Shown: positions 53,144-64,000 of the stretch, one piece after another
How positions within the stretch are numbered: the first letter of the stretch is position 1
How the letters are laid out: each line of letters begins with the position of its first letter
DNA from: Pyrocephalus nanus
Taxonomy: Eukaryota; Chordata; Aves; Passeriformes; Tyrannidae
Assembly (NCBI GenBank): GCA_038380795.1
Contig: CM076260.1
Coordinates: 81,257,843-81,321,842, forward strand
Reading direction: 5' to 3'
DNA: 64,000 bases
Position numbers and translations under genes: made by a program
The notes under the pieces: model-generated
Database searches by the model: none
What the model saw: the letters and a program-made list of their open reading frames with translations, nothing else
What the model was told of the DNA's origin: nothing

Positions 53144-54663
53144 TTGTGTTTTTTTTTCAGCAATCAGTTCATCTAAGAGCTAGACTAGGCTGGTTTTTTT
53201 CAGTGAAAATACAGATGTTATGTGCCCCTGAAGTCCCATTTCACATATTCTATGGAATCCTCTGGATGATTCCCATTTGCTACACTATCAACCAGACTGA
53301 CTTCTTCTTGTTTTCTTTTTCAGAGGACTCTGTGATTTTCTTCAGTTTTGTCTCTCAAGAACAGGCAAAGCATGTTCATGCCAACTAGTATAAGTCACCT
53401 GAGGGAGTCTAAACAGAGAGCTTCAGTGAGCCTATATCACTTAGTTAATAGAAAAGAATAGTATCTGAAGAAGGTATCCTTGCCCACTCAAGCTCTGACA
53501 GGTTTGAAACAAAAGATTGTCTTGAAATAAAAAAGATGAAATATGTTATTAAAAAAATTAAAACAAAGTGTTCCAACTTGAAGAACAGCTGCTTTTCTAC
53601 TGACAAAGAACCATTTGTTACATTTGCCTGAATTCACATATCCAAGAACTGCAATTTCATCAAATGAGAGGTTTAAGATTTCTTTCCTGCCCAAATTAAT
53701 TTTATATAATTAGAGGTGAGTTTTAAAAGTCTGAGGAAGTGATTTACCTATCTGGATTTTACATCAGGAAGAAGTTTAAAACAAATATTAGCTCAAATTT
53801 AAGAAAAACAGTTATTATTTAAGCAAATTATCTTTAAGCAAGCAAACAGCTTGCATGTTAGACAGAGGGTGCTACATTCCCACTCACTGTGATACAGCCT
53901 GCCATGAGAAACCAACCTTTAGGCAAAGGGGGACTTTGACTTCCAAGATGCTGGTGTGAGTGAAACAGGAGAGGAGGTGACGGGGGTCACTCCAAAGTCT
54001 CAAAAAGATTGAAATACTTTTATTTCTTCTCAGTGACCCATTCCACTCCATCTCAGCCACACAGGAAGCATAAAAACATTTTACCAGAATGAGAATTTAT
54101 ATGCAAATAAGTTTCACATTGCACTGAGAAACGGATTCAAACCCCTGAAGTGCCTGGAAGCCAGACCTTTGGATCAGGTCCCCAGTGGCTTTTAGTAAGT
54201 GAAATTCCTTGGTCCTGGGCTAATGTTGTTAATGCTGTGATTCTCCACACTCATGCAGGAACGGATAAATTTTTTCCATAGTTCTTTAGCATACACATCA
54301 GAAATGGTAGCTCAAGAAGAGTCAACACCTTTCAGATGTGTTTATTGACTTTATATACAAATAGCAGCATTATTCCAGTATCTCTGTTTAGTTCTTCAAT
54401 GATAAACAACCCCAAAACTTCAGTAAATTATTATTCACTTTTAAATGTTTTTCCTGATTGACTCTAAGTCAATTTTACCTAAGATTGTTTTCTTGAAATG
54501 TGACAACAATACTCCTGGGCAATTTGAATGACTTTTTTAGAAATTTTATTGAAAGAAAAATGAGTGCTAGGAATTCTAAAACATGACAAACCCTCTCCCC
54601 TAACAGATCAAATGACTGCAGAATTGTGTGCATGTCCTCAAATTATGTAAAATATCCTTTGTC

Positions 54664-54750
54664 TTTTAAAATTATTTAATTTTAATATAAAATAAATAAA
54701 ATAATATAAAATAATTGTAAAATAAATTTTAAAATTATTTAAATAAAAAT
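54664..54750. repeat. A/T-only low-complexity tract with direct repeats
   Basis: Nearly pure A and T. The 16-mer TTTTAAAATTATTTAA occurs at both ends (about 54664-54679 and 54727-54742), with ATAAAATAAT-type units between. Likely slippage-derived. Confidence 0.8.
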
Positions 54751-55130
54751 TCTTTGACTTTTTGCATGTTTGACTACATAAAGATTTTTGACCTTCAGAA
54801 TGTCCATATTCACATGGTGATCCAGCTTCAGTTTGCATAATTTGTGTAGAAAAGCTTCAAAATGAAGATTGAAAATGTATTACAACTATTTGGCTGATTC
54901 TGATCACTGTGAACAAGTTTCAGGGGTTATAAAAAAAAGGTTTTGGCATTACTCTGTTTCAGTGAAAAAAACAAATACAACATTAAGAGTTATTTAGGTG
55001 AGGAAAAAAAAACCTCAGAAAACATTACTAGGCCACTCTATAACACTTTCACACACCATGTCTTGAAAATTGTCTATAATTCTAGTACAGGACTCTCAAA
55101 AGATTGTAGTAGAATTGAAAATAGTATTGT

Positions 55131-55165
55131 GAAGGGTGATGAGGATGATCACAGACACTGGACAG
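55131..55165 (+). mobile_element. Possible CR1 scrap
   Basis: GAAGGGTGATGAGGATGATC followed by ACAGACACTGG resembles the CR1 block that reads 'GGGTGATGAAGATGATCA'. It is too short for confidence. Confidence 0.3.
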
Positions 55166-57743
55166 ACTCAGCATGTAGAACGACTAACTAGACTTCTCTG
55201 ACCGAAGAGAGATGAAGAGAGGTGGTGTGGCAGATCACTCTGAAATCACACACAGGGTGAAGAAGGCAAACAGAAAATGAAGCTGTATGGTGCCTGAGAT
55301 GCCTTAGTGCTTCAGGATCTGTAATGTTACAGGTCAGCTATTTGCAGCCTTACAACCTTTCACTTGAGCTGCCTGGAGCCATGACAGCAGTTTTCCATTG
55401 CATTACTTTGCTCTTATGCTGCTGCCATTTGCCTCATAGCCCCACAGCTGCAGATTCCGATGTTCTTTTGTAGGTTCTCATGAGAAGCAAAAGTCACTGG
55501 CATGAAAAACATCCCTGCTTAGCTCTCTTCAGTCTTGTTTTGCTGATTTTAGTTTATGCTAGGGAGAACCAAGTGCAGTGCACAACAAAGCAGGTTACAG
55601 TCAATTAAATATTTGATAAACACTACACAGAAATACATGTGCATAGAGACTAAAAGCTGATCAATAGGTATTTCTGATGCCTCAGTAATGTGCCTCAATC
55701 AGTGCTAATAGCATGACAAACAGGAACACCAATAGGGAGTTTAAGCCAATCCCCATGGAAAGTACCTAGTGTTGGGGAAAAGAGCAGTGAGACCAGGGGA
55801 AAAACAATCAAAGGTACTAGAGGTAAAACAAAGGGAGACTCAGGAACATGAAAGTTGGCCAAAGTTATAAAGTGAGGAGGCATATGATGTAACTGGGGCT
55901 AGGTGCTTTCCATCATGTTCATAGAGTTGGGGAGCTCGGAAAGACTTCAAAGATAGAAGGATGGAAAGGAGTAGATACAGATAGGCATGTCCCAGATAAC
56001 TGGAAATGCACACACTGTGGTTTTTTTGTGAGTTATAGTCATCTTAGTATCTTGTTAAATCCAGATCTGAAAAAGAGAGAAGAAGCTGCAGTGTTGTGGC
56101 TGTGAGATGTCTTCTGTATCTAGTATGTCCACCCATAGTTCAAGAGATGACATCCTTCACTTGTATCCTTAGTGATAACTGCATGCTAAGAGGACCATGG
56201 CAAATATTTGAATTATATGTGAATTTTGCAACAGTTTAACATAACAGCACTGGAAAAGGGACTTGTTTTCTCATGAGAACCAGACTGCACTTGTGACAAG
56301 TGTCCAGCCTCTTAAAACCAGCCAGATGAGCAATACCGGGACAGAGCCAGCAGGGAATGTTCTCTCAATGTATTTCCCTCTTCGGATAATGCAAAAGCTT
56401 AGCAGGCAGCTAACACTTTATTGTCTAAGGAAGCAGAAGTAAGCCAAAACCTGTTCTTCTCCTGATAATCTCACAAATCTGCAGAGGATTTTCAAAGTTA
56501 ATAATTTCATTTAAAAATTAAATCAGCCTTTACTGTTAAAATTAGTCAGACATCTATAATGAAAGGCTGCGTTTTCTCCCTGGTTTCTTAAAATTCAGTG
56601 TTTAAGTACTAGAGAGTCAGTACACCTCAGACACCCTGAGCATTACAAGGCATTTCAGAAGGACCCCAGTAATATGTCCATATTGACACAGTATTAGCAG
56701 GCTTTGTGTGTAGTTTCTCCAGAAAGACAGAGGGTAGGATTTTCAGATGGATGTCAGAGGCTTAAGAGTGAAAACTCAATTACTTCTACTGAGCTTCTCA
56801 CATTCCCTCTGTGTTTGACTGGATCATTAGTGGGCAGAATGATCTGCAATTGTGTAAGTCAGATTTTATTAACACACAGCAGGAGCCATACATCCCAGTG
56901 AGGATGGGGCATACAATGCATGCCGTTCTGTTGTGTGCCTTCCTTACATTTGGCCAGTCTGTGGCAGGAGCAGTGGTCGACATCAACACCATCCACTGTG
57001 CTGACAGACTGGCACAATAAAACCAGTGGGAGAGTCAGGCCGGAGAAAATGCTGGAGATCTTACCCTGCCTGTCACTGTATGTGAAATTAGGGGTTAAAT
57101 TGTGAGATACCCAGAATAATCACCATGAAGCTGTGTCCCAAGAATCTTTAGCTCTAATTGCTATGAGGAAACACTGGAAAGTGAGTTGGAAATCTGTGAA
57201 AGTAAATGGGCTCCCCAGAGCCATTCAGATAGCATGATAGTATGGATAAAGAGATATCCCCTCTGAACCTCAGAGATCTGTAATATTGCCTACTTCACTG
57301 TGTACTGGTGTTTCCAGAATAGACTGTGGCAGTCTGGGCAATCTCTCTGGAGACAGTGTCTGGGTTTTGCTAGATACTGGTGGCTATGGGTGTTTTCCTA
57401 TATCAGTCAACATGCTCCATTTTGAAGGTCCTAAATAAATGAAATAGGAGCAAGGCCTTTGACATGTTAAAATTTTCTGAAAGGTATTTCATGATAAGGC
57501 ATTCTGCTTTTTATGTGTTAAGACGTATACAAATGTTTATAGAGACACACTAAGTTAAAGATGTGCTTTAAAGGTTTTTTTCCCCAGAACTTGTGAAATG
57601 CAGATATAGTGATGGGGAGAGCAGGAATTTGAATATGCAGAGACCGAAAGAAGAGAAAATGGAATGAGCGGGCTTCATGCCCTGGAGGCAACAGGAAAAA
57701 TGTTTATGTGGTACTAATAGAAACAGTTTTCTTTCATGTTCAG

Positions 57744-57902
57744 GATACAAGCACTGTTGAAAGACGAAATGGAATAGGAGCCAAGGAGCCATACATAACA
57801 AGAAACTTTCCCGACATCTCTTACAGCAATGCTAATGGGGAATATAATAGAAATACATCGTTTAGTAGAAACCATGAACTGCAGCAGAAGGATATGAGAT
57901 GA
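57744..57902 (+). other. Candidate exon with branch-point-like site, product unknown
   Basis: TACTAAT at 57712-57718, a pyrimidine-rich TTTTCTTTCATGTTCAG and a phase-0 open stretch of 52 codons ending in TGA (57900-57902) form a good 3' splice-site arrangement, with the branch A about 26 bases before AG. The peptide is polar and not low-complexity (for example AKEPYITRNFPDISYSNAN). I do not recognise it, and no AATAAA follows closely. It could be a real last exon, a non-coding RNA exon or chance. Confidence 0.18.
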
Positions 57903-60900
57903 AATTAATGGAAACAGAAGTCATTTCAAAGTCTGCACAGGGAACATGCATAAATGGTCACAGAGTAGGTGATCTGGAAAATACTGAGTTGAAAATCTGG
58001 GGTGTCTGGAATAACTAACTCAAACAAATGAATCTTCTATATATATAAAAATCAAACAGTGGGAAGTGCACCAGACAGAACGATGTATAATAAGGGATTC
58101 TCAGAAAGTTTAAAAGAGGCACACTGTTACATTGTTCTGCTGCTGTAGAATGTAGCTAGTTCAGAGGTTAGTCTATAATGTCAATTCCTGTTTCATTTTC
58201 CTTGATTCCAAACCCCAATACTTATAAAAGCAGTGAATATAAAGACAAATATGAGAAACCAAAGGCTGTTTTACCTGGGTAAAAATGGGGTTCTTTGAAA
58301 ACATGGTGTCATTTTGATAAAGTGAGGGAACATCTTAGGGTTAAAAACTTTGATTTGTTTTGTTTTGCGCTTTTAGCTTGAAATTCAAGTCAAATGAGGC
58401 ACAGTACATGTTTATCCACAAAGGCAGCACATAAAGTTCAGTTAGGACAAAAAGCTAGTAGAATTTCAGAGTACAGCTGCTCAGAGAACACTGAAGGAAA
58501 TGCATCTTAATTCCTCTCATTTAGCATCCTTTAGATCACTAAAGTAAGTTTTTAAGACTTGTTTTAAACTTGTTTATGATTTTAAATTTTGCATATAGTT
58601 AGAACTCTCTGACAATCAATTCATGGTAAATCTAAAAAACCGTCACTTTTTTCCATGGAGATTATAATTCCTTGAGGTTACTGTGCCAAGATACACTTAA
58701 GCAAAACATTTTGGGTAATGTAGCAAATAAATGTAAGTCCCATAATTACTGAATATTATGGTTCAACATCTATCCAAATTAAATAAAAATACTTTGCTAC
58801 ATCCTACTGGAGAGAGAATGGATCTGACAAACGTGTATTAAACCAATATATCTTCAAATTTGACAAGGAGCTGCAAAAAGGTGGTCAATATTTTATGTTA
58901 GTTAAACAGTTTTAAGAACTCCTGAAATAGTGCTACTTTATTTCTAAGCTTCACCACAAAAATTTCCAGTCTCCTTGTAATTTTGAGTTTGAGCCAGCTT
59001 TTGGAGTATAATGGCAATCAAGTCATAATCAGTGGCTCAACTTAGCTGCTGGAATCAGAAAATAACAGTTTCCTGTGGAATTATATCATTCTTCAGCTAA
59101 CACAAAAGCAATGATAATACACCTTGACCAGGAAACTAGAAACTTATATTGATGATAGCTGACAGTATACCAGATTATAGGTTTACGACCCTATGTGAAA
59201 CTAAAGCTTGACCAATTTCTGGAATTAGAACTGTACAACAACATTTTGACTGTTGTCTAGTCAAGTAAAAACTGTGTTTGCCAAGGTAGGTAATCTAAAG
59301 AGCATTTTACTTGCAGTTTGAGGGCAGAAGACAGTGTCAACTCACTAGGAGGACTAGAAGGAGTATTCATTTATCAAATCTATCACAGTCACTGGCAGAG
59401 ATCCTTTCTTTTACTGAATGTACTGTTTTGGGAAGTTGAGAAAGGGTCCACAGTATGTTAATGAAGATAGTTTGGTTATATTGCTGTAAATTTTGGAATC
59501 AGTGGATTTATTCACACAGTGAAAAACTAGTTCAAGAAAGATATTTATTTTAGAATGGATAAAAGAACTGGGCCTGGATTTCTTGATCGTTTTGCCCTTA
59601 AATTTTTTTTGGTTGGTTGGTTTGTGTGGTTTTTTTTGTTTGGTTGGTTGTTTTTTTTTATACCTATCTCACTTTTAATTCTGATCACAGAATGTTTGAT
59701 TTTATTATATAATGGTAACTTTGAAATAAAACAAAGTAAAGTACAGTTCTGAGTCTGAAATACTAAAGTAGCAGAGCACTGGAATAACTGTGTTACAGGT
59801 TTGATGAATCATTGAATCTCACTTTTCCACTTCATTCCTTTATGAGATGCAGAATACATCTCATACAGCCTCACCACTTAAAATCTCCTGGTTTCTAATG
59901 TGATCTAGGCTCACTGGATAGTCAATGGAGAGAGGAAAAACATTTCCAAATGACAGTTGATTTCACCTACCTCCAGGATCTTACTCAAATCTCCTACTGC
60001 TGTGAAAACTTGGTCAGAGAGAGCATACAGACAACTGACTTGGTCTAGAACTTTAGATTTTAAATAGCTCAAATTAAGTTATATGTATCCCATCATGAAC
60101 CACTAGTTCATGTCATTCCTCACCATTCCTCTGGAAGTTCTCAAATACCGGGTGAAATGCACTACACAATTCACATTATTAAGTTTCATAAACTGTTTCT
60201 TAGAGAAAATTCAGATTATTAAAGTGAGAAATGTGTTAACTTGGAGCTGCATATTTAAGCACATTTAAGAAAAGAATAGCACATAAGGAATATGATTTAC
60301 TAACTGGTTTTGCTTAAAATTAGTTTGTATTATGGCACACATCACATCTACTATTTTCTCTTTGTGTCAGATGGATTCTGTGAATTTATTCTTAGAGCTG
60401 ATGTATACCTTTTAAAATCTATTTGTTCTCATTTTAAAAACAGGTAAGGATCAGATAATATCTTATCAGTTGCCAAAATCCGTGTTTTAGCCCAAATATT
60501 AAGTTGGGTTGTGGAAAGAAATACAGTGCAGTGGCTGTAGCCCATTACATAGAATGAAGTGTTAAGAAGAGAATGTTGCTAATGAAGTGTTAAAGAACTC
60601 TTTAAGAAAAGTTAGTAATCAGGTTTTAGAAATGTAATATTTTTAATTAACTGAAAAAGTGAATGAAATTTTTTTGACATTTGCTTCACTTAAAGAGCAT
60701 TTTTAGCATTTACATTTCAACAAGCTACTACATCCTCTTCCTTTCCCATTTCGTTGTCAGACTTTGAGATTAAACACATTAGCATACTCTATCTCAGTAA
60801 AGCAAAGGCAGCAGCTGTGTTTTGGAATAACTTCTTACCCTTGCTGAATTTCTTATTCAAAATTCCACAACTGCTTCCTAAATTTCATGTGTTAGCTGAT

Positions 60901-61142
60901 CCTTAGTGAAAGACAGGGGCAAATTCAATCAGAATTACAATTTTTTTAGTAGGCTTCCTTTATAGTTTAAAACAAGGTCCCAGGTATAAATACTTCTGGG
61001 TATAAGGGTCCATTCTATTCTGCAATAAGCACGTCAAGGCAGTGACCTTGCATAAAGATCTCTTTCAAAAAATGTTTTTTTCTTAAATGCCTGAGCTCTG
61101 GCAATTTTTCAGCAGCAGGGACACTTTGGTCACAAATGCATT
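57903..61142. other. Non-coding, unassigned, AT-rich
   Basis: Unique AT-rich sequence containing the T/G-rich tract at 59602-59660. A donor-like CAG|GTAAGG occurs near 60441-60449 with only a weak upstream acceptor. Nothing else is recognised. Confidence 0.6.
59602..59660 (+). repeat. T/G-rich low-complexity tract
   Basis: Blocks of T runs alternating with GGTTGGTTGG-type units, the complement in kind of the A/C tract at 14121-14190. It creates a Phe/Trp/Leu-rich open frame (59555-59752) that should not be read as a gene. Confidence 0.85.
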
Positions 61143-61493
61143 TTGGAAAAAATATACCTGTTGTCATACATCTGGCACAATAGGTTGGTTGTTACAGCAG
61201 CATCCACTAGGATAAGGGTTGTATATGACCTCTATCATCCTCACCACACTAGAGAGTGGGCAGCCTATGAGTGTGCTGTATGTAGGGTGCTAATGAGGCT
61301 GGATGAGATGCTGCTGAGACTGGTTAGGAAGGCTGAATGCTACCTAACATCCACTAGTAGGAACATGAGGTTGGTCATGGGGTCATATGGAAAATTCCAG
61401 GGAGACAATTCACTGTCCTACAGGAATCTTGAAGAAAGAGCTGAGGTTGTTGTCAAGAACAGTAACACAGGAGCATTGCTCCATGTGGCTTAG
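61143..61493 (+). other. Unrecognised 116-codon open frame in a GC-richer patch
   Basis: From about 61175 to 61495 the sequence is more GC-rich than its surroundings, and one plus-strand frame is open throughout (stop at 61491-61493). The predicted peptide is basic and mixed (fragments such as RLDEMLLRLVRKAEC and EERAEVVVKNSN). No catalytic motif or domain is recognised. The ATG at 61143 lies in the AT-rich flank and is not a convincing start. It could be an old unclassified repeat, a pseudogene fragment or chance. Confidence 0.15.
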
Positions 61494-63270
61494 ACCTAAC
61501 TCTACTGAAATGGACTATTTCTGCCAGCTGAGCTCACTGCAGGTTATACTGTAACTGCAATGCTTCCTTTGAGGGACAAAATCTGTGCTTCCCATCGGTG
61601 TTAGGGTGATCTGGCAAACGCAAAAAAAAAACATTTCATCTTCTGAAGGTGGAAATTTCTAGGCTTGAAATCAAGCAATATCTCACAGCAGCACTGCACT
61701 AGGAGGAGTTTTTCATTATTTTGATGATATATATGAAAAACATTCTCCATACCCTCTCTGCTGATACTACTAGGGATGAGGAACCATAGGAAACTATTCT
61801 TCAAAGTGATGTTATACACAGTAATACCTAATGTCATCAAAAATTAGTCATGGTGATTTTCTTGCCTATGTAGCTACCTTTATTACAAAATGTGATAAAT
61901 GAGAGAACTCTGGGGGATGTGCATCTTTTTTGAACTAAAATATTAAAGGAGATGCACCAATAAGAAACCTACAGATTTACTGTTCAGTGGAAGCCCTTGG
62001 CTTATTTTGAAACCAACTAAATCAGGAGAAACCAATGTGTTCCATCTTGTATCATCCTTTTCTTGGATTGTTTCTTCTACATATAAACTTCTAAGTCAAA
62101 ATCATCTTGTAGCTGTTTCTAATTGGTCAATTTATAGACGTGTAACTTAAGCAATAAACAGAATTTGGTTTAACTGGTCAAAAAAAGTCTAAGTTTATGA
62201 CAGATAAGGACCCACTTCTGAAACAGCAGAGGTGTTTACCAAGTAGGAATGAAACACATTTGAAAAAACTTCAGGTTTATGCTGTACCACATAGAACTTG
62301 AACTAAATATTACCCTGACCTCAATTCCATTAAGCTGAGCTCATTCTCTTACAATGCTGCTGACTTCAGCTGACTTATTCTGAGGGTGAATTTAGGCTGA
62401 TAACTTTGACAAAATACAGTGGTATCTAGGGTATTGTCATAGACATTTGACTTTATTTACAGAAATCAGGCTTAAAAATCCACTTACATTTAGTTTGTCA
62501 GTTTCTGCTAGAACAACTCAGAACTATTCAGTATTCGATCATGAAATAGCAACATACAGTGCAGGATTTTAATGATATCAAAACTCATAGCAGAATGAAA
62601 ACGATATAGATATGGTCCAGAAATTTGAAAGGCAAAAACATAACTAACTCTTTTTATATGTATGTTTTTCCTTTTGGTCTTATTTTCACCTTTGTGGGCA
62701 GTTTTTGCAGCTTCTTGAGCTTCTGCCACAAACTAAAAACCCACAATTTGTTTCAGATGATTTCATTTGTTTCAGGATAGCTCCTTTTTAAATACCTCAA
62801 TCTACAACCCCAAATAAACACCTCAGATAAACCTCTCATAACACCTGTGGGTACATACAATGTCCACAGACACGCAAAGGGCACACATCCCTATAAGTTT
62901 TTTAGAACAATTTTGCAACATTAAATACCGAGAGAAAAAAATAGGATAAGAAAATAATGACAAAAAACTTTTGGCTTGACTATCTGTTAATATAACTAAA
63001 TTCTTTTGACATCTCACATAAACCCTCATTTTATTTTTACACTGGACTACATATTTTATAATATTAATAACATATTATTAAAGGTAGACTCTGCTTCCGG
63101 TATTTTTAAGGGCAGTGGTGCCAAATTTCCTATGGGAGAATTTGACACATTCTTGGAGAGGAGAAAAATGGAGAAAAATATAGTACTGATGATAAGTAGG
63201 TTTTTCTTCCTGGTAGCCAAACTCTGAATGAATCCCTTTATTTTTCATTGTGCTTTTCTATTATTTCCAG
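61494..63270. other. Non-coding, unassigned
   Basis: AT-rich unique sequence. No repeat family, RNA gene or coding potential is recognised. Confidence 0.6.
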
Positions 63271-63498
63271 CAAATCTTCACAGATTTGGATCCCTTCAGA
63301 AATGTGCTTCTGACATCAGTGAGAAGTTATGAGTGGAACTTATGTGTTGTCATTTGTTCTGGCAGCACATGTAGGTGTCGTCATAAAACAGGATGGCAGT
63401 TTGTTTATAGGAATGCAAACTTGTGTTTGCATTTGATAGTCTGTATTAAGAATGTTGACAGCTGTTTTAAGGAATTCTTAGACATAATGCCCACTTAA
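63271..63498 (+). other. Candidate terminal exon, product unknown
   Basis: A strong pyrimidine tract ending TATTATTTCCAG (to 63270) leads into a phase-0 open stretch of 75 codons with a TAA stop at 63496-63498, followed by AATAAA at 63533-63538. An alternative donor (TAG|GTGTCG) would end the exon at 63374. The peptide starts QIFTDLDPFRNVLLTSVR and later becomes Cys-rich. It is not recognised. Upstream exons are not identified, so chance is quite possible. Confidence 0.17.
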
Positions 63499-64000
63499 TG
63501 CAAGACTAACCAACATTTTGGTTTTGGAGGCAAATAAACATTGGGGAGAGTTTACAAGGATGTTTCAATATATATTGTTCTTAATATTGGTACTGTGCAT
63601 ATTGAATTAAAGTCAGTCTATTAATGTCAGGTACAGTGATGTGTCATGGCACAGGAAGCAGTAATGTGCAGAGAAAGACCTGTTGTACTCGTCCTCAGGG
63701 GAACATTACAGATTTATGCCAATTATACCAGGTAAGAATCTCTCCCATGATGCATGGGTGTTACAGAGATATAAAAATGTTGCCCCCGGGCACAAAAGGC
63801 AGCATAGCTGTAGAAGCAATTTCCCCTTTACCTCCAGCTTCAAGATGACATTTTTTTCTGAAAGACTTCCAGTAAAGGAGAAAACCCAAAAATTCATTTT
63901 CTCTACTAATTTCAGATCAGACCAGATCAGACTTCTTCCTCTAAAAACCAAGCTACTACCATCATTTTTCTCTTTCCATATCACTTCTTATCTTTTTCAG
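63499..64000 (+). other. Unassigned, with donor at 63731/63732 and acceptor-like end at 64000
   Basis: A consensus donor CAG|GTAAGA falls after 63731, and the window's last bases are a long pyrimidine tract ending TATCTTTTTCAG at 64000. If both are used they would define a 269-bp intron (63732-64000), with the upstream exon possibly starting near 63631 after AATGTCAG. The reading frame before the donor is open and Cys-containing but unrecognised. Neither site can be confirmed from this window. Confidence 0.15.

Larger units (their letters stand above)
53144..57743. other. Non-coding, unassigned
   Basis: AT-rich unique sequence with a very AT-rich stretch at 54664-54750 and a doubtful CR1-like scrap at 55131-55165. 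An octamer-like ATGCAAAT occurs near 54101. No gene is recognised. Confidence 0.55.

Noticed and set aside
59555..59752. 65-codon plus frame rich in Phe, Trp and Leu
   Set aside because: It is generated by the T/G-rich tract at 59602-59660.
60394..60443. 50-nt segment between TTATTCTTAG and CAG|GTAAGG
   Set aside because: The acceptor has a weak pyrimidine tract and the segment is too short to show coding bias.
1..64000. Endogenous retrovirus LTRs, CRISPR arrays, bacterial operons, rRNA
   Set aside because: No LTR pairs, retroviral motifs, spaced direct repeats, Shine-Dalgarno-type gene starts or rRNA landmarks were seen.

Overview
This window looks like AT-rich nuclear DNA from a bird, most likely a passerine. 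Its recognisable interspersed repeats are CR1 retroposons, shown by several degenerate 3' ends, readable relics of the CR1 ORF2 C-terminus, and tails of the ATTCTATGATTCTATG kind. One element at 34780-34912 has a tRNA-Ile-like head joined to a CR1-like 3' tail. That is the architecture of TguSINE1, a family described from passerines. There is no bacterial-style gene packing, operon, CRISPR array, rRNA or functional tRNA gene. I see no convincing intact protein-coding gene on either strand. The longest stop-free stretches are about what chance allows in 64 kb of AT-rich sequence, or they come from purine-rich or A-rich tracts.

Layout. 1-12.6 kb: unique AT-rich sequence with an A tract at 98-140, a 27-bp tandem repeat at 625-689, a G-rich island at 6.26-6.45 kb and a perfect 20-bp palindrome at 7468-7487. 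12.6-36.3 kb: the repeat-bearing part, with CR1 copies at 12604-13346, 21778-21867, 24330-24601, 26995-27373 and 36085-36299 plus the SINE at 34780-34912. All six lie on the plus strand. An (ATT)n microsatellite sits at 28723-28772. 36.3-52 kb: mostly unique sequence, with a possible terminal exon at 40040-40166 followed by a poly(A) signal, a 20-bp tandem repeat and a 33-T tract. 52.1-53.2 kb: two minus-strand CR1 fragments. 53.2-64 kb: unique AT-rich sequence with several weak exon-like segments. The last bases (to 64000) form a strong 3' splice-site-like sequence.

The simplest reading is an intergenic 'desert' or the inside of a very large intron. Transcript data would be needed to tell these apart. 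A few exon-like segments (40040-40166, 57744-57902, 63271-63498 on plus; 1277-1491 and 3728-3793 on minus) are recorded with low confidence because splice-like signals are common by chance. I did not find a new biological system here. The best-supported notable items are the tRNA-Ile/CR1 SINE, the CR1 tail that has become a CTAGT microsatellite, and the possible terminal exon near 40 kb.
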